A stretch of 64,000 nt of DNA from JABWBD01 sp040768665 (GCA_040768665.1 JAXGMN010000019.1:124001-188000); one strand, 5' to 3'. Positions 17,501 through 26,862 are shown, counted from the stretch's first letter. The notes: generated by a model not told the origin, from the letters alone. Program-made: numbers and translations.

Positions 17501-17936
17501 GTGCCACCGTGCCGAGCCAAGCGGCCGTTGACGATCGACGATGCCCGGCCTTGAACGACGCATGGTGCGCATATCGCTCACTTTTCACGTCGGCACGCGA
17601 CTTTTTCGCCACCCCCATTTCGAGCGGTGTGGATTTACGTACGCCGGCCGCCGATCTAACGTACTGGCTAAACGCGACTTGCGGCTGAGCCTCTCGCCCG
17701 AGTTCGCCGGCGGAAATGCCGAGTTGGATAAAAAAGGAGACAGGCGCCGCAAGTCTCGTACGTTGACGGGGTGAAGATACCAAGTCTTGCAGAGCCGCTC
17801 CCCGTTGTGTTAGGGCGTCTTCGTTCGTTGGGCTGCCGATTTCTTCGTGTTCACTAGTTGATTTGGAGATCATCGATGGCTACTGTGAGGGATGGGTCCG
17901 AATTGGCTCGACTGCCATTGCCTCCGAGGTGCTGTC
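17501..17936. other. Gap with a decayed palindromic element
   Basis: No gene is supported in these 436 bases. At 17673-17755 a degenerate palindrome has arms CTTGCGGCTGAGCC and GGAGACAGGCGCCGCAAG, resembling the GGGGACAGG half-element found elsewhere. The segment at 17810-17880 is comparatively AT-richer (GTTCACTAGTTGATTTGGAG) and may contain the promoter of the next gene. Confidence 0.45.
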
Positions 17937-19316
17937 ATGAACATAGATCTCACGGTCCTTTGCCTGGCGAAACGCACGCTGTTGGGTGCAGCTTTGCCGC
18001 TTGTCACGCTCGTCGCGGCTATTGGCACCGGCGAATTCTCACGCGCGGCGGAACCGGAGGCGAAAGTCGCCGAATACCAGGAAAATTGGGGGCAGGCCGG
18101 CGCGGGCCCGGAACGGCTCGGGCAGCAACTCCGGTCGCATCGCGTGCGACTTGAGGGCGACGTCCTGAAAGGGCAGATTTTCGCGTGGTCGTCGGCCGGC
18201 AACGAAACGCGTCCGGTGCAGAAGGCGAGCGTCCACCTGCTCCAGTTCGGCCAGATTACCCATCGGGTTCTGCTCAATGATTCCGGGACGTTCGATATCG
18301 AGGGCGTGAAGCCAGGCGTCTACGGCGTGGTCGTCGCCGGGCCGGAGGGATTTCTGGCGGACACGGCGCAGTTTGTGAGCGACGAGGCGGCGCGGGTCGG
18401 CTATGCACGACGCTTCTCGGCGGTGATTCGACCGGTCTTGTTCCAAGTGGAACAGAAGCGGCTGGATATCGACAGCCTTGCCGTGCCGCCGACGAGTTTC
18501 CGGGTGCTCAAGCGTCTTTTCACCAACTACGTGCCCCGCGAGGCGCCCGAGTTGGTGAAACTGGTCGAGCCTTCCGGGCCGGAGGACGCGCCGGACGACG
18601 CCGCTGCTGCGCCGCCGCCCTCTTTTCCCGATCAAAACGCCTATCCCGCCTCGACCGTCCGGCAGCACGCCGTGCATCTGCTTCCCGGGGGGCGGCTTTT
18701 GGGGCGTGCCCGGCGTTTGCATCGGGAAAGCGGTCGCCCATTGCGGATCCACCGTACCACGGTTTTCATGATTCGCGATAACGAGGTGGTTGCGGCCAGC
18801 CCGATTGACGAGTTGGGCGTGTTCACGTTCGAGGGGCTTCGCCCGGGAGTGCATTCGGTGGTGGCAACCGGTCCTGAGGGTTTTGCCGCCTTCTCCGTCA
18901 TGGTGGAGCCGCCCATGCCGGGGGCGATTGGCAATACCGAGCGAAACGGCCGTGGAAACAGATTCCACCTGGCCGCTCAGCAGCAGCCCCCCGACTTGCC
19001 CATCGACTTGGCGATGGTCGGCCCGGAAAACTTTTCGCCTCTCTGGGACATCGCCAGCCGCGAAATGGGATGGCAGCCGCTTGGTGCCTCGTTTACCGGG
19101 CAGCCCGGCACTCCGGGTGGCGGACTGTTCGGATTGCCGGCGCCCGGGACGGCGCCGCCAGGCAAGAACGCTGTGGTGGGCGGTGTCGCAGATGGCGGGC
19201 CGGGCGGGATGTTTTCGGCGTTTGGGGGCGTCGCCGGGGGCGGCGGCGGTGGCGGAGGAGGAGGATCTGCGGCAAACGGGTCCGAAGAGGATTCGGCCAC
19301 GAGTTTCCAGCCGTGA
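17937..19316 (+). CDS. Secreted protein with two carboxypeptidase-regulatory-like motifs
   Basis: ATG 17937 follows GAGGTG. The 459-residue product has an N-terminal hydrophobic segment (TLLGAALPLVTLVAAIG) consistent with a signal peptide. Two similar segments, EGVKPGVYGVVVAGPEG (about residue 120) and EGLRPGVHSVVATGPEG (about residue 300), have the pattern of carboxypeptidase-regulatory/SdrB-like beta domains, each preceded by a stretch describing an export-type strand (VHLLQFGQITHRVLLNDSG; VFMIRDNEVVAASPIDELG). The C-terminal 60 residues are Gly-rich and probably disordered. It lacks any catalytic motif. A cell-surface or matrix protein is plausible. No membrane anchor or PEP-CTERM tail is visible, although it lies upstream of an exosortase locus. 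Confidence 0.75.
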   Translation: MNIDLTVLCLAKRTLLGAALPLVTLVAAIGTGEFSRAAEPEAKVAEYQENWGQAGAGPERLGQQLRSHRVRLEGDVLKGQIFAWSSAGNETRPVQKASVHLLQFGQITHRVLLNDSGTFDIEGVKPGVYGVVVAGPEGFLADTAQFVSDEAARVGYARRFSAVIRPVLFQVEQKRLDIDSLAVPPTSFRVLKRLFTNYVPREAPELVKLVEPSGPEDAPDDAAAAPPPSFPDQNAYPASTVRQHAVHLLPGGRLLGRARRLHRESGRPLRIHRTTVFMIRDNEVVAASPIDELGVFTFEGLRPGVHSVVATGPEGFAAFSVMVEPPMPGAIGNTERNGRGNRFHLAAQQQPPDLPIDLAMVGPENFSPLWDIASREMGWQPLGASFTGQPGTPGGGLFGLPAPGTAPPGKNAVVGGVADGGPGGMFSAFGGVAGGGGGGGGGGSAANGSEEDSATSFQP

Positions 19317-19925
19317 ATGTTGCATGCTGGTCGATTTCGCAACCCCCTGACCCGCATGACAACCAGACCGCCATCCATCCCCAAGCGGTGACCCTATCGA
19401 TTTGGCGCCTGTATCCAGGCAAGCGTTCAGTCAGTCCGAGTCACCCGCCCGAGCGGTCACTCGCCCCATTCTGGCCGCCGTCATCCATGGCCGCTTGACG
19501 AAATCGGCCGTGCGGAACAGTGGGATGCACGCAGAGGCCGGGAAAGAAAGGGCAACTGATGTGTGCCCCATGCGAAAATTCTTCTTATCTTGGAAAATTC
19601 CTTCGATCGGGTTATTGACCCTCAAAGCGTTTCAGGCAATCGTGAAGTTTCCTGTCTTTCCCGCCGGAACAAGCCAGTGCCATGGGCCGAGTTGCGGTGA
19701 GGGGGGGGTGAGCCAATGAAGGCGCCGGCTTCAGGACGAGAGTGATTGCACGCATGCGCCGCCCGGTCCATGCTTATTTGGCCCAAGAAAAGGGCTGTCG
19801 ACGATACGGGCCACCAGAAAGGGTGCGTAACCCACGGGAACGGAGTCTGCGCAGACCGCCTTTCTGGACTCTCTACTCCAATTCTTGATGCTGCAGAGAC
19901 GGCGTTCTCTGTTCCAAGCTCTGCA
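19317..19925. other. Gap before the exopolysaccharide locus, no gene supported
   Basis: Open frames cross this stretch but have no recognisable content. It is rich in short G/C runs (GGGGGGGGTGAG at 19699). The response-regulator frame extends back to TTG 19746, so its true start may lie in this interval. Confidence 0.4.
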
Positions 19926-20636
19926 ATGAAAGACAACGGCGATTTCTCATCGACCGGCCTGATGGCGGAATCGGCCGGGCCGCCGCTTGCTGCAGACCGT
20001 AAACCGCTTGAGGTGGAGGAAACGGTTTTTGTCGTCGACCCGGATTCGGCGGTCTGCGACGCTGTCCGCGAACTGGCGCTGCTGATGAACCGGCGATGCG
20101 AGACCTACGCCTCCGGCTGCGAGTTTCTCGACGCGCTGAATCCGGCGTTACCCGGCTGCGTCGTGCTCGAGTTGATGGTCCCCGGAATCAGCGGCCTGGA
20201 GATCCAAGACCGGCTCGCGGCGGAAGAGTCGAGCCTGCCGGTCATCTTCCTCACCGCCCACGCGACGACGTCGATCGCGGTCCGGGCGATGCGGGCCGGT
20301 GCGGTCACGTTTCTCGAAAAGCCCTTCCGGGCGCATGAGCTGTGGGACGCGATTTCCGAAGCCACTCAACTCAGTCGCCGAAAGTACCGGCTGCGGACCC
20401 ACCGGCAGAGACAGGAGAGGCTTTTCGACACGCTGGCCCCGAAGGACCGCGAACTGTTGATGCTGTTGGCCGCAGGATTGTCGAAAGAACATATCGCACA
20501 AGAGCTTGGGGTATGCGTTCGAACGGTCGAGAACCGGCGCGGTCAGCTCAAGCTTAAGCTGGGGGTTTCCTCCAACGCCGAGTTGGTGCACTGTGCGGTC
20601 GCCGCAACCCTTCCGAGGACCGGGCTTGCGGAATAG
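19926..20636 (+). CDS. FixJ-family response regulator with Glu at the phosphorylation site
   Basis: The conserved part starts at VEETVFVVDPDSAV. I chose ATG 19926 (236 residues) because upstream in-frame codons (from TTG 19746) have no ribosome site, but the start is uncertain. Receiver features are present: the acidic VVDPD segment, the switch Thr in VIFLTAHA and the Lys in FLEKPF. The strand that should end in the phospho-accepting Asp reads CVVLELMVPG, with Glu instead. The C-terminal LuxR-type helix-turn-helix (LAPKDRELLMLLAAGLSKEH IAQELGVCVRTVENRR) is intact. Glu can mimic phospho-Asp, so the protein may be constitutively active or phosphorylation-independent. It overlaps the exosortase gene start and probably regulates the exopolysaccharide genes, by position only. 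Confidence 0.85.
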   Translation: MKDNGDFSSTGLMAESAGPPLAADRKPLEVEETVFVVDPDSAVCDAVRELALLMNRRCETYASGCEFLDALNPALPGCVVLELMVPGISGLEIQDRLAAEESSLPVIFLTAHATTSIAVRAMRAGAVTFLEKPFRAHELWDAISEATQLSRRKYRLRTHRQRQERLFDTLAPKDRELLMLLAAGLSKEHIAQELGVCVRTVENRRGQLKLKLGVSSNAELVHCAVAATLPRTGLAE

Positions 20637-21570
20637 CGGCATAAACTCCGGTTCCGAGACACAACATCCGGGAGCCAGTCTCCGTTTCCGGATCGTCTCT
20701 CAGGCCGTCACGCCTTTTCTTTGGGGCGTACTGGCAGTGGTGATCCTGTGGTCGTACGGGGGCGTGCTGGTCGGACTGGCGGGTCACTGGTGGACAAGCC
20801 CGGACTATCAGCATTGCTTTCTCGTGCCGATCGCGGGTGCTTACCTTCTCTGGCACCGCCGCGACCTGCTGCCCGAAACACCGCGAAACGGTTCCTCGTG
20901 GGGATTCGTTCTTCTCGGGCTTGCCGCCGTAATGCGATGGGCCGCCGAATACTTCTACTACAGCACGCTCGATCCGCTTTCCCTTTTGCCCTGCCTGGGA
21001 GGCGTCGCCTTGCTCTGGGCCGGTTTGCCCGGGCTGCGGTGGACGTGGCCGGCGATTCTCTTTCTGGTATTCATGATCCCGGTGCCGGGAACGTTTGCCG
21101 GCTGGATGAGCCAGCCGCTGCAGCGGATCGGCACGACGGCGGGCACGTACCTGATCCAGACGCTCGGCATCCCCGCGGTCGCTCACGGAAACGTCATCGC
21201 CCTATCAGACGGCAGCATCGGTGTGGTCGAAGCATGCAGCGGCCTGAAGATGCTGATGGTCTTTTTCGCCGTCTGCACCTGCGCCGTGCTGGTCCTGCCG
21301 CTGCGTTGGATCGACAAGCTCGTCATCCTGCTCAGCGCCGCGCCGATCGCCGTGATTGCCAATATTTTCCGGATCACGGTGACCGCCGTCCTGCACGACA
21401 CCGTCGGGCATGAACTGGCCGACCGCGTCTTCCACGACATGGCCGGCCTGCTGATGATGCCGCTTGCCTTGATCCTGATCTTCGTGGAAATCGCCCTGCT
21501 TCGACGCATTTTCCTGGAGCCCACCGGTCCCATGGCGCTCGATGGGCCGGAGGTGAGGGATGAGGGATGA
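20626..21570 (+). CDS. Exosortase
   Basis: An integral membrane protein of about 314 residues with roughly eight hydrophobic segments and the exosortase/archaeosortase catalytic set: Cys in VVEACSGLKM, Arg in VIANIFRITVTA, and His in RVFHDMAGLLM. SPDYQHCFLVPIAGAYLLW at the N-terminus matches the DYSHGFLVP segment usual in the family. TTG 20626 is the likeliest start (CCGAGGA upstream, overlap with the regulator stop codon), though the frame is open from 20506. Exosortases are thought to cleave PEP-CTERM-type tails and link the protein to exported polysaccharide. The genes that follow (BY-kinase, WecA-like, EpsI-like) are the usual partners. No PEP-CTERM substrate is obvious in the window. Confidence 0.93.
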   Translation: MRNSGINSGSETQHPGASLRFRIVSQAVTPFLWGVLAVVILWSYGGVLVGLAGHWWTSPDYQHCFLVPIAGAYLLWHRRDLLPETPRNGSSWGFVLLGLAAVMRWAAEYFYYSTLDPLSLLPCLGGVALLWAGLPGLRWTWPAILFLVFMIPVPGTFAGWMSQPLQRIGTTAGTYLIQTLGIPAVAHGNVIALSDGSIGVVEACSGLKMLMVFFAVCTCAVLVLPLRWIDKLVILLSAAPIAVIANIFRITVTAVLHDTVGHELADRVFHDMAGLLMMPLALILIFVEIALLRRIFLEPTGPMALDGPEVRDEG

Positions 21571-21610
21571 GGGATGAACCAGCATGGTCCAAATAGACAA
21601 CCCGTAGTAT

Positions 21611-21670
21611 GAAGCCGTTCACACTGACCGAAAAATGGACCAGTCCCCGGCGGTGAGCGTGAACGATTAC
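21611..21670. repeat. Shortened copy of palindromic element A
   Basis: The segment has the end-like sequence AGCCGTTCAC, one internal arm (CCGAAAAATGGACCAGTCCC) and the opposite end GTGAACGATTAC in about 60 bases. It looks like an internally deleted and mutated element A. It lies upstream of the BY-kinase start, just after three copies of a GAGGGAT heptamer at 21554-21575. Confidence 0.7.
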
Positions 21671-21697
21671 CCGTTCTTAAGCTAGGAGTGTTTCTCC

Positions 21698-23899
21698 ATG
21701 ACGGAAACCCTTCCCGTTAGTCGCGTTGTTGATGGCGACCCGGCGGCCTACCCGGCTGCGACCTATGCGTCGGCGCCTCCGCCGGCTACCGGATCGCAGG
21801 CCTATCTCAGCGCATTTCGCCGCCGCTGGATGCTCGTGCTGACGCTGGGCGCGATCTGCGGCGGGGGCGCTGCCGTCGCGGTCTGGCAGGTTCACGGGCC
21901 GGGCTATACCGCGAGGGCCCTGCTCCGGGTGGCGACCAACGAACAACAACTGGTGTTCAACACGGCCGACCGCGCGACGGTCGACTCGTTCATTATCTAC
22001 AAGGGGACCCAGCAGCAGCTCATCAAGAGCGACTTCGTCCTGCTGGCGGCGCTGCGCGACCCGGATGTCGCCAAGCTGCCGGTCGTCAGGGAGCAGACCG
22101 ATCCGGTCGCCTGGCTGGCCGACGAACTGGACGTCGACTTCCCCGGCGACGCGGAGGTGATGCAGATCGAACTGACCGGCGACGAACCGGAAGCGGCCGC
22201 TGCGCTGGTGTCGGCGGTGGTAGACGCCTATATGAACGAGGTGGTGAACGTCGAGCGCGACAAGCGGCGAGCCCGGCTCGAGGAGCTTGAACACGTCTAC
22301 GCCGACAAAGAGCTCGAGATGCGCAACAAGCGGGTCGATTTGAAGCGTCTGGCCGAACAGCTCGGGACCGGCGACACCGAGGCTCTGTCGGTCAAGCAGC
22401 AGATCACGCTGCAGCAGTTTGGCGAGCTCCGCAGAGAGGCGACGCGGCTGGAGTTCGAGGTTCGGCGTCTGAAGGCGCAGGTGGGGATCAAAGAAGCGGT
22501 TCTCCAATCGCCGGAGAGTCTGGAGCCGAGCCCCCTGGAGGTCGACATGCTGGCCGACAAGGACCGGACGGTGATCCAACTGAGCGCGATGCGCGACGCG
22601 GTGAGCTTCATGCTGACGGAAAACGACCAGCGGCTCCAGCCCGCCCAGGCCGCCGAGCATGCCAGCAACTACCGGGCCCAGCTCGACCGGTTCGACGAAC
22701 AACTCAAGGACCGGCGCGAACAGCTCCGCCGCGAGTCGGAGCACCTCAAACGCGCGACCCTGGCACAGGAGGTCGCCGAGCTCAAGGCGGAGCTGGATAT
22801 CGTCACCCAGCAGCATGCGGCGGCGGTCGAGGATCTCGAGATGGTCCGCAAGCAGGCGGAGGAGGTCGGGGGCTCGTCGATCGAGATCGAGATGATGCGG
22901 GCGGAGATCGAGCATCTGGAGAACGTGCTCACGCCGATCGCCGAGGAACGCGAGCGGGTGAAGGTCGAGCTCCGCTGTGCGCCGCGGATCTCGATGCTGC
23001 AGCAGGCGGAGATACCTCGGGCGCCCACCCAGGCGATCCGCATGCAGCTTTCGGCCTTTGCGGGCATTCTCGCCTTTGGGGTGCCGGTGTTCGGGATCCT
23101 CCTTCTTGACGTCCGGGACAAGCGGATCAACCGCTCCGACGAGGTCTCCGACGGGTTGGGACTGGCCGTGCTGGGCACCCTGCCGCTGATCCCCACGCAT
23201 GCGATCCGCCAGTCGCGGACCGTCCGGCAGCGCCACTGGCGGGCGCTGTTGAACGAAGCGGTCGACGGCGTCGCGGTGCGGATCCTCCGGGAAGCGGAGC
23301 AGCAGCCGATGCGGCTTCTGTTGATCACCAGCGCTTCCAGCGGCGAAGGGAAGAGCACGCTGGCCACGCAGCTCGGCTTGAGCCTGGCCCGGCTCGGACG
23401 CCGTACGCTGCTGGTCGACTGCGATCTCCGCAAGCCGGCACTGCATACGACCTTCGAGGTGCCGCTGGAGCCGGGAGTGACCGAGCTGCTCACCGGGGCC
23501 ATCAAGCTGGAAGACGCGCTGCATACCACTTCCTACGAAAACCTGTGGCTGGTGTCGGCCGGCCACCGGATGCGGCACGGGCTGCACAACCTGGCCGGCG
23601 AGCCGCTGGAAAAGATGCTGGCCGAAATGCGCGAGAAGTATGACTTCGTGGTGATCGACGCCTGTCCGATCATACCGGTCGCCGATACGCGCGCGGTTGC
23701 ACGCCAGGCCGACGCGGTGATCCTCTCGGTTCTCCGCGACGTCAGCCAGGCCCCGCAGATCCAGGCCACTTGGCGCATCCTCAATGCATTGGGCGTGAAA
23801 AACGTCGGATCGGTGGTGACCGGCTCGGTCCAGGAAATCTACTACAGCCGGTATGGCTCTGGGTATGGGTATGGCTACGGGTCGTATGTCACTGCGTGA
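21698..23899 (+). CDS. Wzz-type chain-length determinant fused to BY-kinase (tyrosine autokinase)
   Basis: AGGAG precedes ATG 21698. The 733-residue protein has a first membrane helix (about 44-64), a long periplasmic coiled-coil domain rich in Glu/Arg/Leu heptads (about 160-430), a second helix (SAFAGILAFGVPVFGILLLD) and a cytoplasmic kinase domain with Walker A SSGEGKST (about 546-553), Walker A' LLVDCDLRKP and Walker B FVVIDACPI. The C-terminal tail holds seven tyrosines (YYSRYGSGYGYGYGSY), the usual autophosphorylation cluster. In exopolysaccharide systems this class controls polymer length and export together with Wzy and the outer-membrane exporter. It follows the exosortase gene and precedes the WecA-like gene. 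Confidence 0.93.
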   Translation: MTETLPVSRVVDGDPAAYPAATYASAPPPATGSQAYLSAFRRRWMLVLTLGAICGGGAAVAVWQVHGPGYTARALLRVATNEQQLVFNTADRATVDSFIIYKGTQQQLIKSDFVLLAALRDPDVAKLPVVREQTDPVAWLADELDVDFPGDAEVMQIELTGDEPEAAAALVSAVVDAYMNEVVNVERDKRRARLEELEHVYADKELEMRNKRVDLKRLAEQLGTGDTEALSVKQQITLQQFGELRREATRLEFEVRRLKAQVGIKEAVLQSPESLEPSPLEVDMLADKDRTVIQLSAMRDAVSFMLTENDQRLQPAQAAEHASNYRAQLDRFDEQLKDRREQLRRESEHLKRATLAQEVAELKAELDIVTQQHAAAVEDLEMVRKQAEEVGGSSIEIEMMRAEIEHLENVLTPIAEERERVKVELRCAPRISMLQQAEIPRAPTQAIRMQLSAFAGILAFGVPVFGILLLDVRDKRINRSDEVSDGLGLAVLGTLPLIPTHAIRQSRTVRQRHWRALLNEAVDGVAVRILREAEQQPMRLLLITSASSGEGKSTLATQLGLSLARLGRRTLLVDCDLRKPALHTTFEVPLEPGVTELLTGAIKLEDALHTTSYENLWLVSAGHRMRHGLHNLAGEPLEKMLAEMREKYDFVVIDACPIIPVADTRAVARQADAVILSVLRDVSQAPQIQATWRILNALGVKNVGSVVTGSVQEIYYSRYGSGYGYGYGSYVTA

Positions 23900-23924
23900 T
23901 GTGGTTAGTGGTTAGTGGTTAGAC

Positions 23925-24041
23925 TAAGAACTAAGAACTAAAACCGTGATTCCGACTGCCATTTTCGCTTTTTCCGCCGCCTTCCTGCTGGGGCTGCTGT
24001 TGACGCGGTCGATGCGGCGGTGGGCGCCGCGCCTGCGGCTG
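23925..24041 (+). pseudogene. Duplicate of the 5' end of the WecA-like gene
   Basis: Starting from the leader AAGAACTAAGAACTAAAACC, GTG 23946 opens a frame reading PTAIFAFSAAFLLGLLLTRS and RRWAPRLRLT, nearly identical to the N-terminus of the intact gene at 24695. It breaks off after about 32 codons into the 74-bp repeat array. The segment between the two copies is therefore bounded by a direct duplication of about 115 bases. Confidence 0.85.
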
Positions 24042-24043
24042 AC

Positions 24044-24486
24044 GGTTCTTCGTTCCTCGAGTTGGGAAGCGCCACCACCGGGTCTATCCGGCGGGGCGAT
24101 GTTTGGCAACTAGCTTTGTTCTTCGTTCCTCGAGCTGTAAACGCCACCACCGGGTCTATCCCGGTGGGGCGATGTTTGGCAACTAGCTTTGGTTCTTCGT
24201 TCCTCGAACTGTAAACGCCACCACCGGGTCTATCCCGGTGGGGCGATGTTTGGCAACTAGCTTTGGTTCTTCGTTCCTCGGACTGTAAACGCCACCACCG
24301 GGTCTATCCCGGTGGGGCGATGTCTGGCAACTAGCTTTGGTTCTTCGTTCCTCGAGCTGTAAACGCCACCACCGGGTCTATCCCGGTGGGGCGATGTTTC
24401 GCAACTAGCTTTGGTTCTTCGTTCCTCGAACTGTAAACGCCACCACCGGGTCTATCCCGGTGGGGCGATGTTTGGCAACTACAAAC
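24044..24486 (+). repeat. Tandem array, six copies of a 74-bp repeat
   Basis: Units repeat at exactly 74 bases (for example starting 24191, 24265, 24339, 24413). Each contains TTCTTCGTTCCTCG, then CCACCGGGTCTATCCCGGTG as a hairpin, then GGGCGATGTTTGGCAACTAG. The first copy is the most divergent (CTATCCGGCGGGG). A related hairpin region follows at about 24535-24590. The spacer is not hypervariable, so this is not a CRISPR. Two copies in the opposite orientation occur at 42460-42580. Confidence 0.9.
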
Positions 24487-24694
24487 CGCACTCACGCAGG
24501 CCGTTCCGTAATTTCGCCGTTTCGCTCGGCCCCGTCGGGCCGTTTGTAGTTGGCCACATCGTCCCACCGACGCGGGGTCGGCGGTGGCCTTCCCGGCTGA
24601 GTTCGTTCCTGGTTCTTCGTTTCCCAGCACCGGGCACGAAACACAAAGCATCACGCACGAAGAACGAAGAACTAAAGAACTAAGCCCTAAAACC

Positions 24695-26323
24695 TTGATT
24701 TCGACTGCCACTTTCGCTTTTTTCGCCGCCTTCCTGCTGGGGCTGGTGTTGACGCGGTCGATGCGGCGGTGGGCGCCGCGCCTGCGGCTCACCGACCGTC
24801 CGGATAGGCATCGGAAGCTGCATCCGGGCGCGGTGCCGTTGGGCGGCGGGATCGCCGTCTTCGTGGCCACGGCGATCGTCGTCGTCGGGCTGTGGACCGT
24901 CGACAACCCTTGCCGCGAGGTGCTCGCGAAGGCGTGGCGCGAGGTGCTCGGCGGAGTGGCCGGCGCGGCGGCGCTCTTGTTGGGCCTGGCCGACGACCGC
25001 TTCGGCGTGCGGGGCATCCACAAGCTCGCGGGGCAGATCCTCGTGGCCCTGTTGGTCGTCGCCGGCGGGCTGTGCATCCACAACATCGAGCTGTTCGGCA
25101 TTGAGTTCCAACTCGGCATCGCGGCCGTGCCGTTCACCGTGTTCTGGCTGCTGGGGGCGATGAACTCGGTCAACCTGTTGGACGGCATCGACGGCCTGGC
25201 GGCCACCCTGGGCGTCATCCTCAGCGGCACCGTGGCCATCATGGCGGCGATGACCGGCCAGCCGGCCATCGCCATCATCGCCATCGTCTTTGCCGGGGCC
25301 TTGTTCGGATTTCTGCGTTTCAACTTTCCGCCGGCCTCGATCTTCCTTGGCGACGCCGGAAGTATGCTGATCGGGCTGACTATCGGGTTGCTCGTGCTCA
25401 GAGCGTCGCTCAAAGGGCCGGGCACCGTGTTGCTCGCGGCGCCGCTGGCGGTGTGGACGATTCCGGTTTTCGACTCCGCGGCGGCGATCCTCCGGCGCAA
25501 GCTGACGGGCCGGAGCATCTACGCGGTGGACCGTGCGCACCTGCACCACCGCCTTTTCGCCGCCCTGGGGAGCAACCGCAGGGTGCTGGCCGTGGTGGTC
25601 CTCGCCGCGGCCACCACGTGCGGAGCGGCGCTGGTGAGCATCTCCCTGAAGAACGACCTGGTTGCGCTGGTCGCCGGCTTCGGCGTGGTCGCCATCTTTG
25701 TCGCGAGCGATCTTTTCGGGCGGGCGGAGATGGTGCTCCTGGTAAACCGCCTGGGCATCTCGCGAGCCTTGTTCGGACGGGCGGCTCAGGCGGCGAGCGA
25801 GCGCGGCCGCGCCAGTTCGGTCCGGTTGCAGGGAACCCGGCAATGGGAGATTCTCTGGGCCACGCTGACCGAGTCGGCCGAGAAGCTCAATCTGACTCGC
25901 ATCCGGCTCGACGTGAGCCTGCCGGCGATGAGCGAGGAGTACAACGCGGTCTGGCGCCGAGGGCCGACCGACGGGATCGAAACCTGCTGGCGAATCGAAT
26001 TGCCCCTGATCGTCCACGGCCACCCGGCCGGCTCGCTGGCGATCGCCGGGGAGCGCAACGGCGCCCCGGTCCGAGAGTATATCGAGCAGCTTCTGGATCT
26101 GCTGGAGCCGTTTGAAATGCAACTCGCCGGCTTTGCCGGACAGGCAATGGGGAACTGCGAGCCGGGAGCAGGGAACGAGGGACGAATGACCAATGACCGA
26201 CGAATGACCAATGACCAAGGAGAGTTTCGCGGGCGGGATTTGGCGGACAAGACGGGCGAATTTCCAAAATCCTCGGTTCCCGCACCACCCGGTGCCTGTG
26301 GAAGGGGAAAGGTGGAAGGATAA
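24695..26323 (+). CDS. WecA/MraY-family undecaprenyl-phosphate sugar-1-phosphate transferase
   Basis: TTG 24695 is chosen because the same codon context is duplicated at 23946 with GTG and because the first helix begins immediately after. The 542-residue protein has the multi-helix core of the family: LGLADDRFGV (Mg-binding Asp pair), NSVNLLDGIDGLAATLG, the nucleotide-binding loop FRFNFPPASIFLGDAGS and HLHHRLFA. It would transfer a sugar-1-phosphate to undecaprenyl phosphate, the first step of repeat-unit synthesis. A C-terminal extension of about 200 residues after the membrane core looks cytoplasmic, and its end (about residues 490-542) is encoded by heptamer-like repeats (GRMTNDRRMTNDQ), so this tail is probably an accidental extension. 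Confidence 0.9.
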   Translation: MISTATFAFFAAFLLGLVLTRSMRRWAPRLRLTDRPDRHRKLHPGAVPLGGGIAVFVATAIVVVGLWTVDNPCREVLAKAWREVLGGVAGAAALLLGLADDRFGVRGIHKLAGQILVALLVVAGGLCIHNIELFGIEFQLGIAAVPFTVFWLLGAMNSVNLLDGIDGLAATLGVILSGTVAIMAAMTGQPAIAIIAIVFAGALFGFLRFNFPPASIFLGDAGSMLIGLTIGLLVLRASLKGPGTVLLAAPLAVWTIPVFDSAAAILRRKLTGRSIYAVDRAHLHHRLFAALGSNRRVLAVVVLAAATTCGAALVSISLKNDLVALVAGFGVVAIFVASDLFGRAEMVLLVNRLGISRALFGRAAQAASERGRASSVRLQGTRQWEILWATLTESAEKLNLTRIRLDVSLPAMSEEYNAVWRRGPTDGIETCWRIELPLIVHGHPAGSLAIAGERNGAPVREYIEQLLDLLEPFEMQLAGFAGQAMGNCEPGAGNEGRMTNDRRMTNDQGEFRGRDLADKTGEFPKSSVPAPPGACGRGKVEG

Positions 26324-26670
26324 AGGGCGCGGCGAAATGGGCGGTGCCGGGTGTGGTGCCCAAGTCGTCGATTTCTCAAGTCCCCGGCTGCCCCGTGAAG
26401 GGTCGCCCGCGGCCGGGCGAAAAGTAGGCCGGATTCATCTCTGTCAGCGGCGATTCGGTCGCGAGATAACGCCGACCGAAGAACTGGCGGAACTGCCGAC
26501 CGACCAGTTGCAGCAGCAGGCGGAGCGCCTGGAGATCCAACTATTCGGCTCGTCACCCTCTGACCTCTGACCCCTGAAGACCAGCGAATCAGGAGACAGG
26601 AATCAGGAATCAGGAATCAGCAAGACTCGAGGCAACACCCCTGACCTCTGACTGCGAGAAGGCCAAAGCA

Positions 26671-26862
26671 GTGACGTTTGAGGATTTGGAGGCGTGGAGT
26701 GAGGCGCGGCGGGTGGTGAACAACGTTTATGCGATTTGCCACGACTCGTCCGTGGCGCGCGATTTCGGCCTCTGCGATCAGATTCGCCGTGCCGCCGTAT
26801 CGATCATGACGAACATTGCCGAAGGGTTTGAGCGGATCCATCTTGCAGAGAGACTCCAGTTC
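26671..26862 (+). pseudogene. Truncated four-helix-bundle (23S rRNA intervening-sequence) protein, copy 1
   Basis: GTG 26671 starts TFEDLEAWSEARRVVNNVYA, DFGLCDQIRRAAVSIMTNIAEGFER, the first half of the four-helix-bundle family often encoded in rRNA intervening sequences. After about 62 codons (LQF) the sequence switches to an Rpn-like fragment. A nearly identical copy starts at 27526, and the homology includes the leader GAGGCCAAAGCAGTGACG. Confidence 0.8.

Noticed and set aside
21677..23587. Long minus-strand frame opposite the BY-kinase gene
   Set aside because: It is a codon-bias shadow; the plus strand has all family motifs.
24044..24486. Possible CRISPR array
   Set aside because: The whole 74-bp unit repeats, including the part that would be spacer, and no cas genes are near.
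24331..26218. Long minus-strand frames opposite the WecA-like gene
   Set aside because: They are Arg/Pro/Ala/His-rich shadows of a GC-rich gene, with no motifs.
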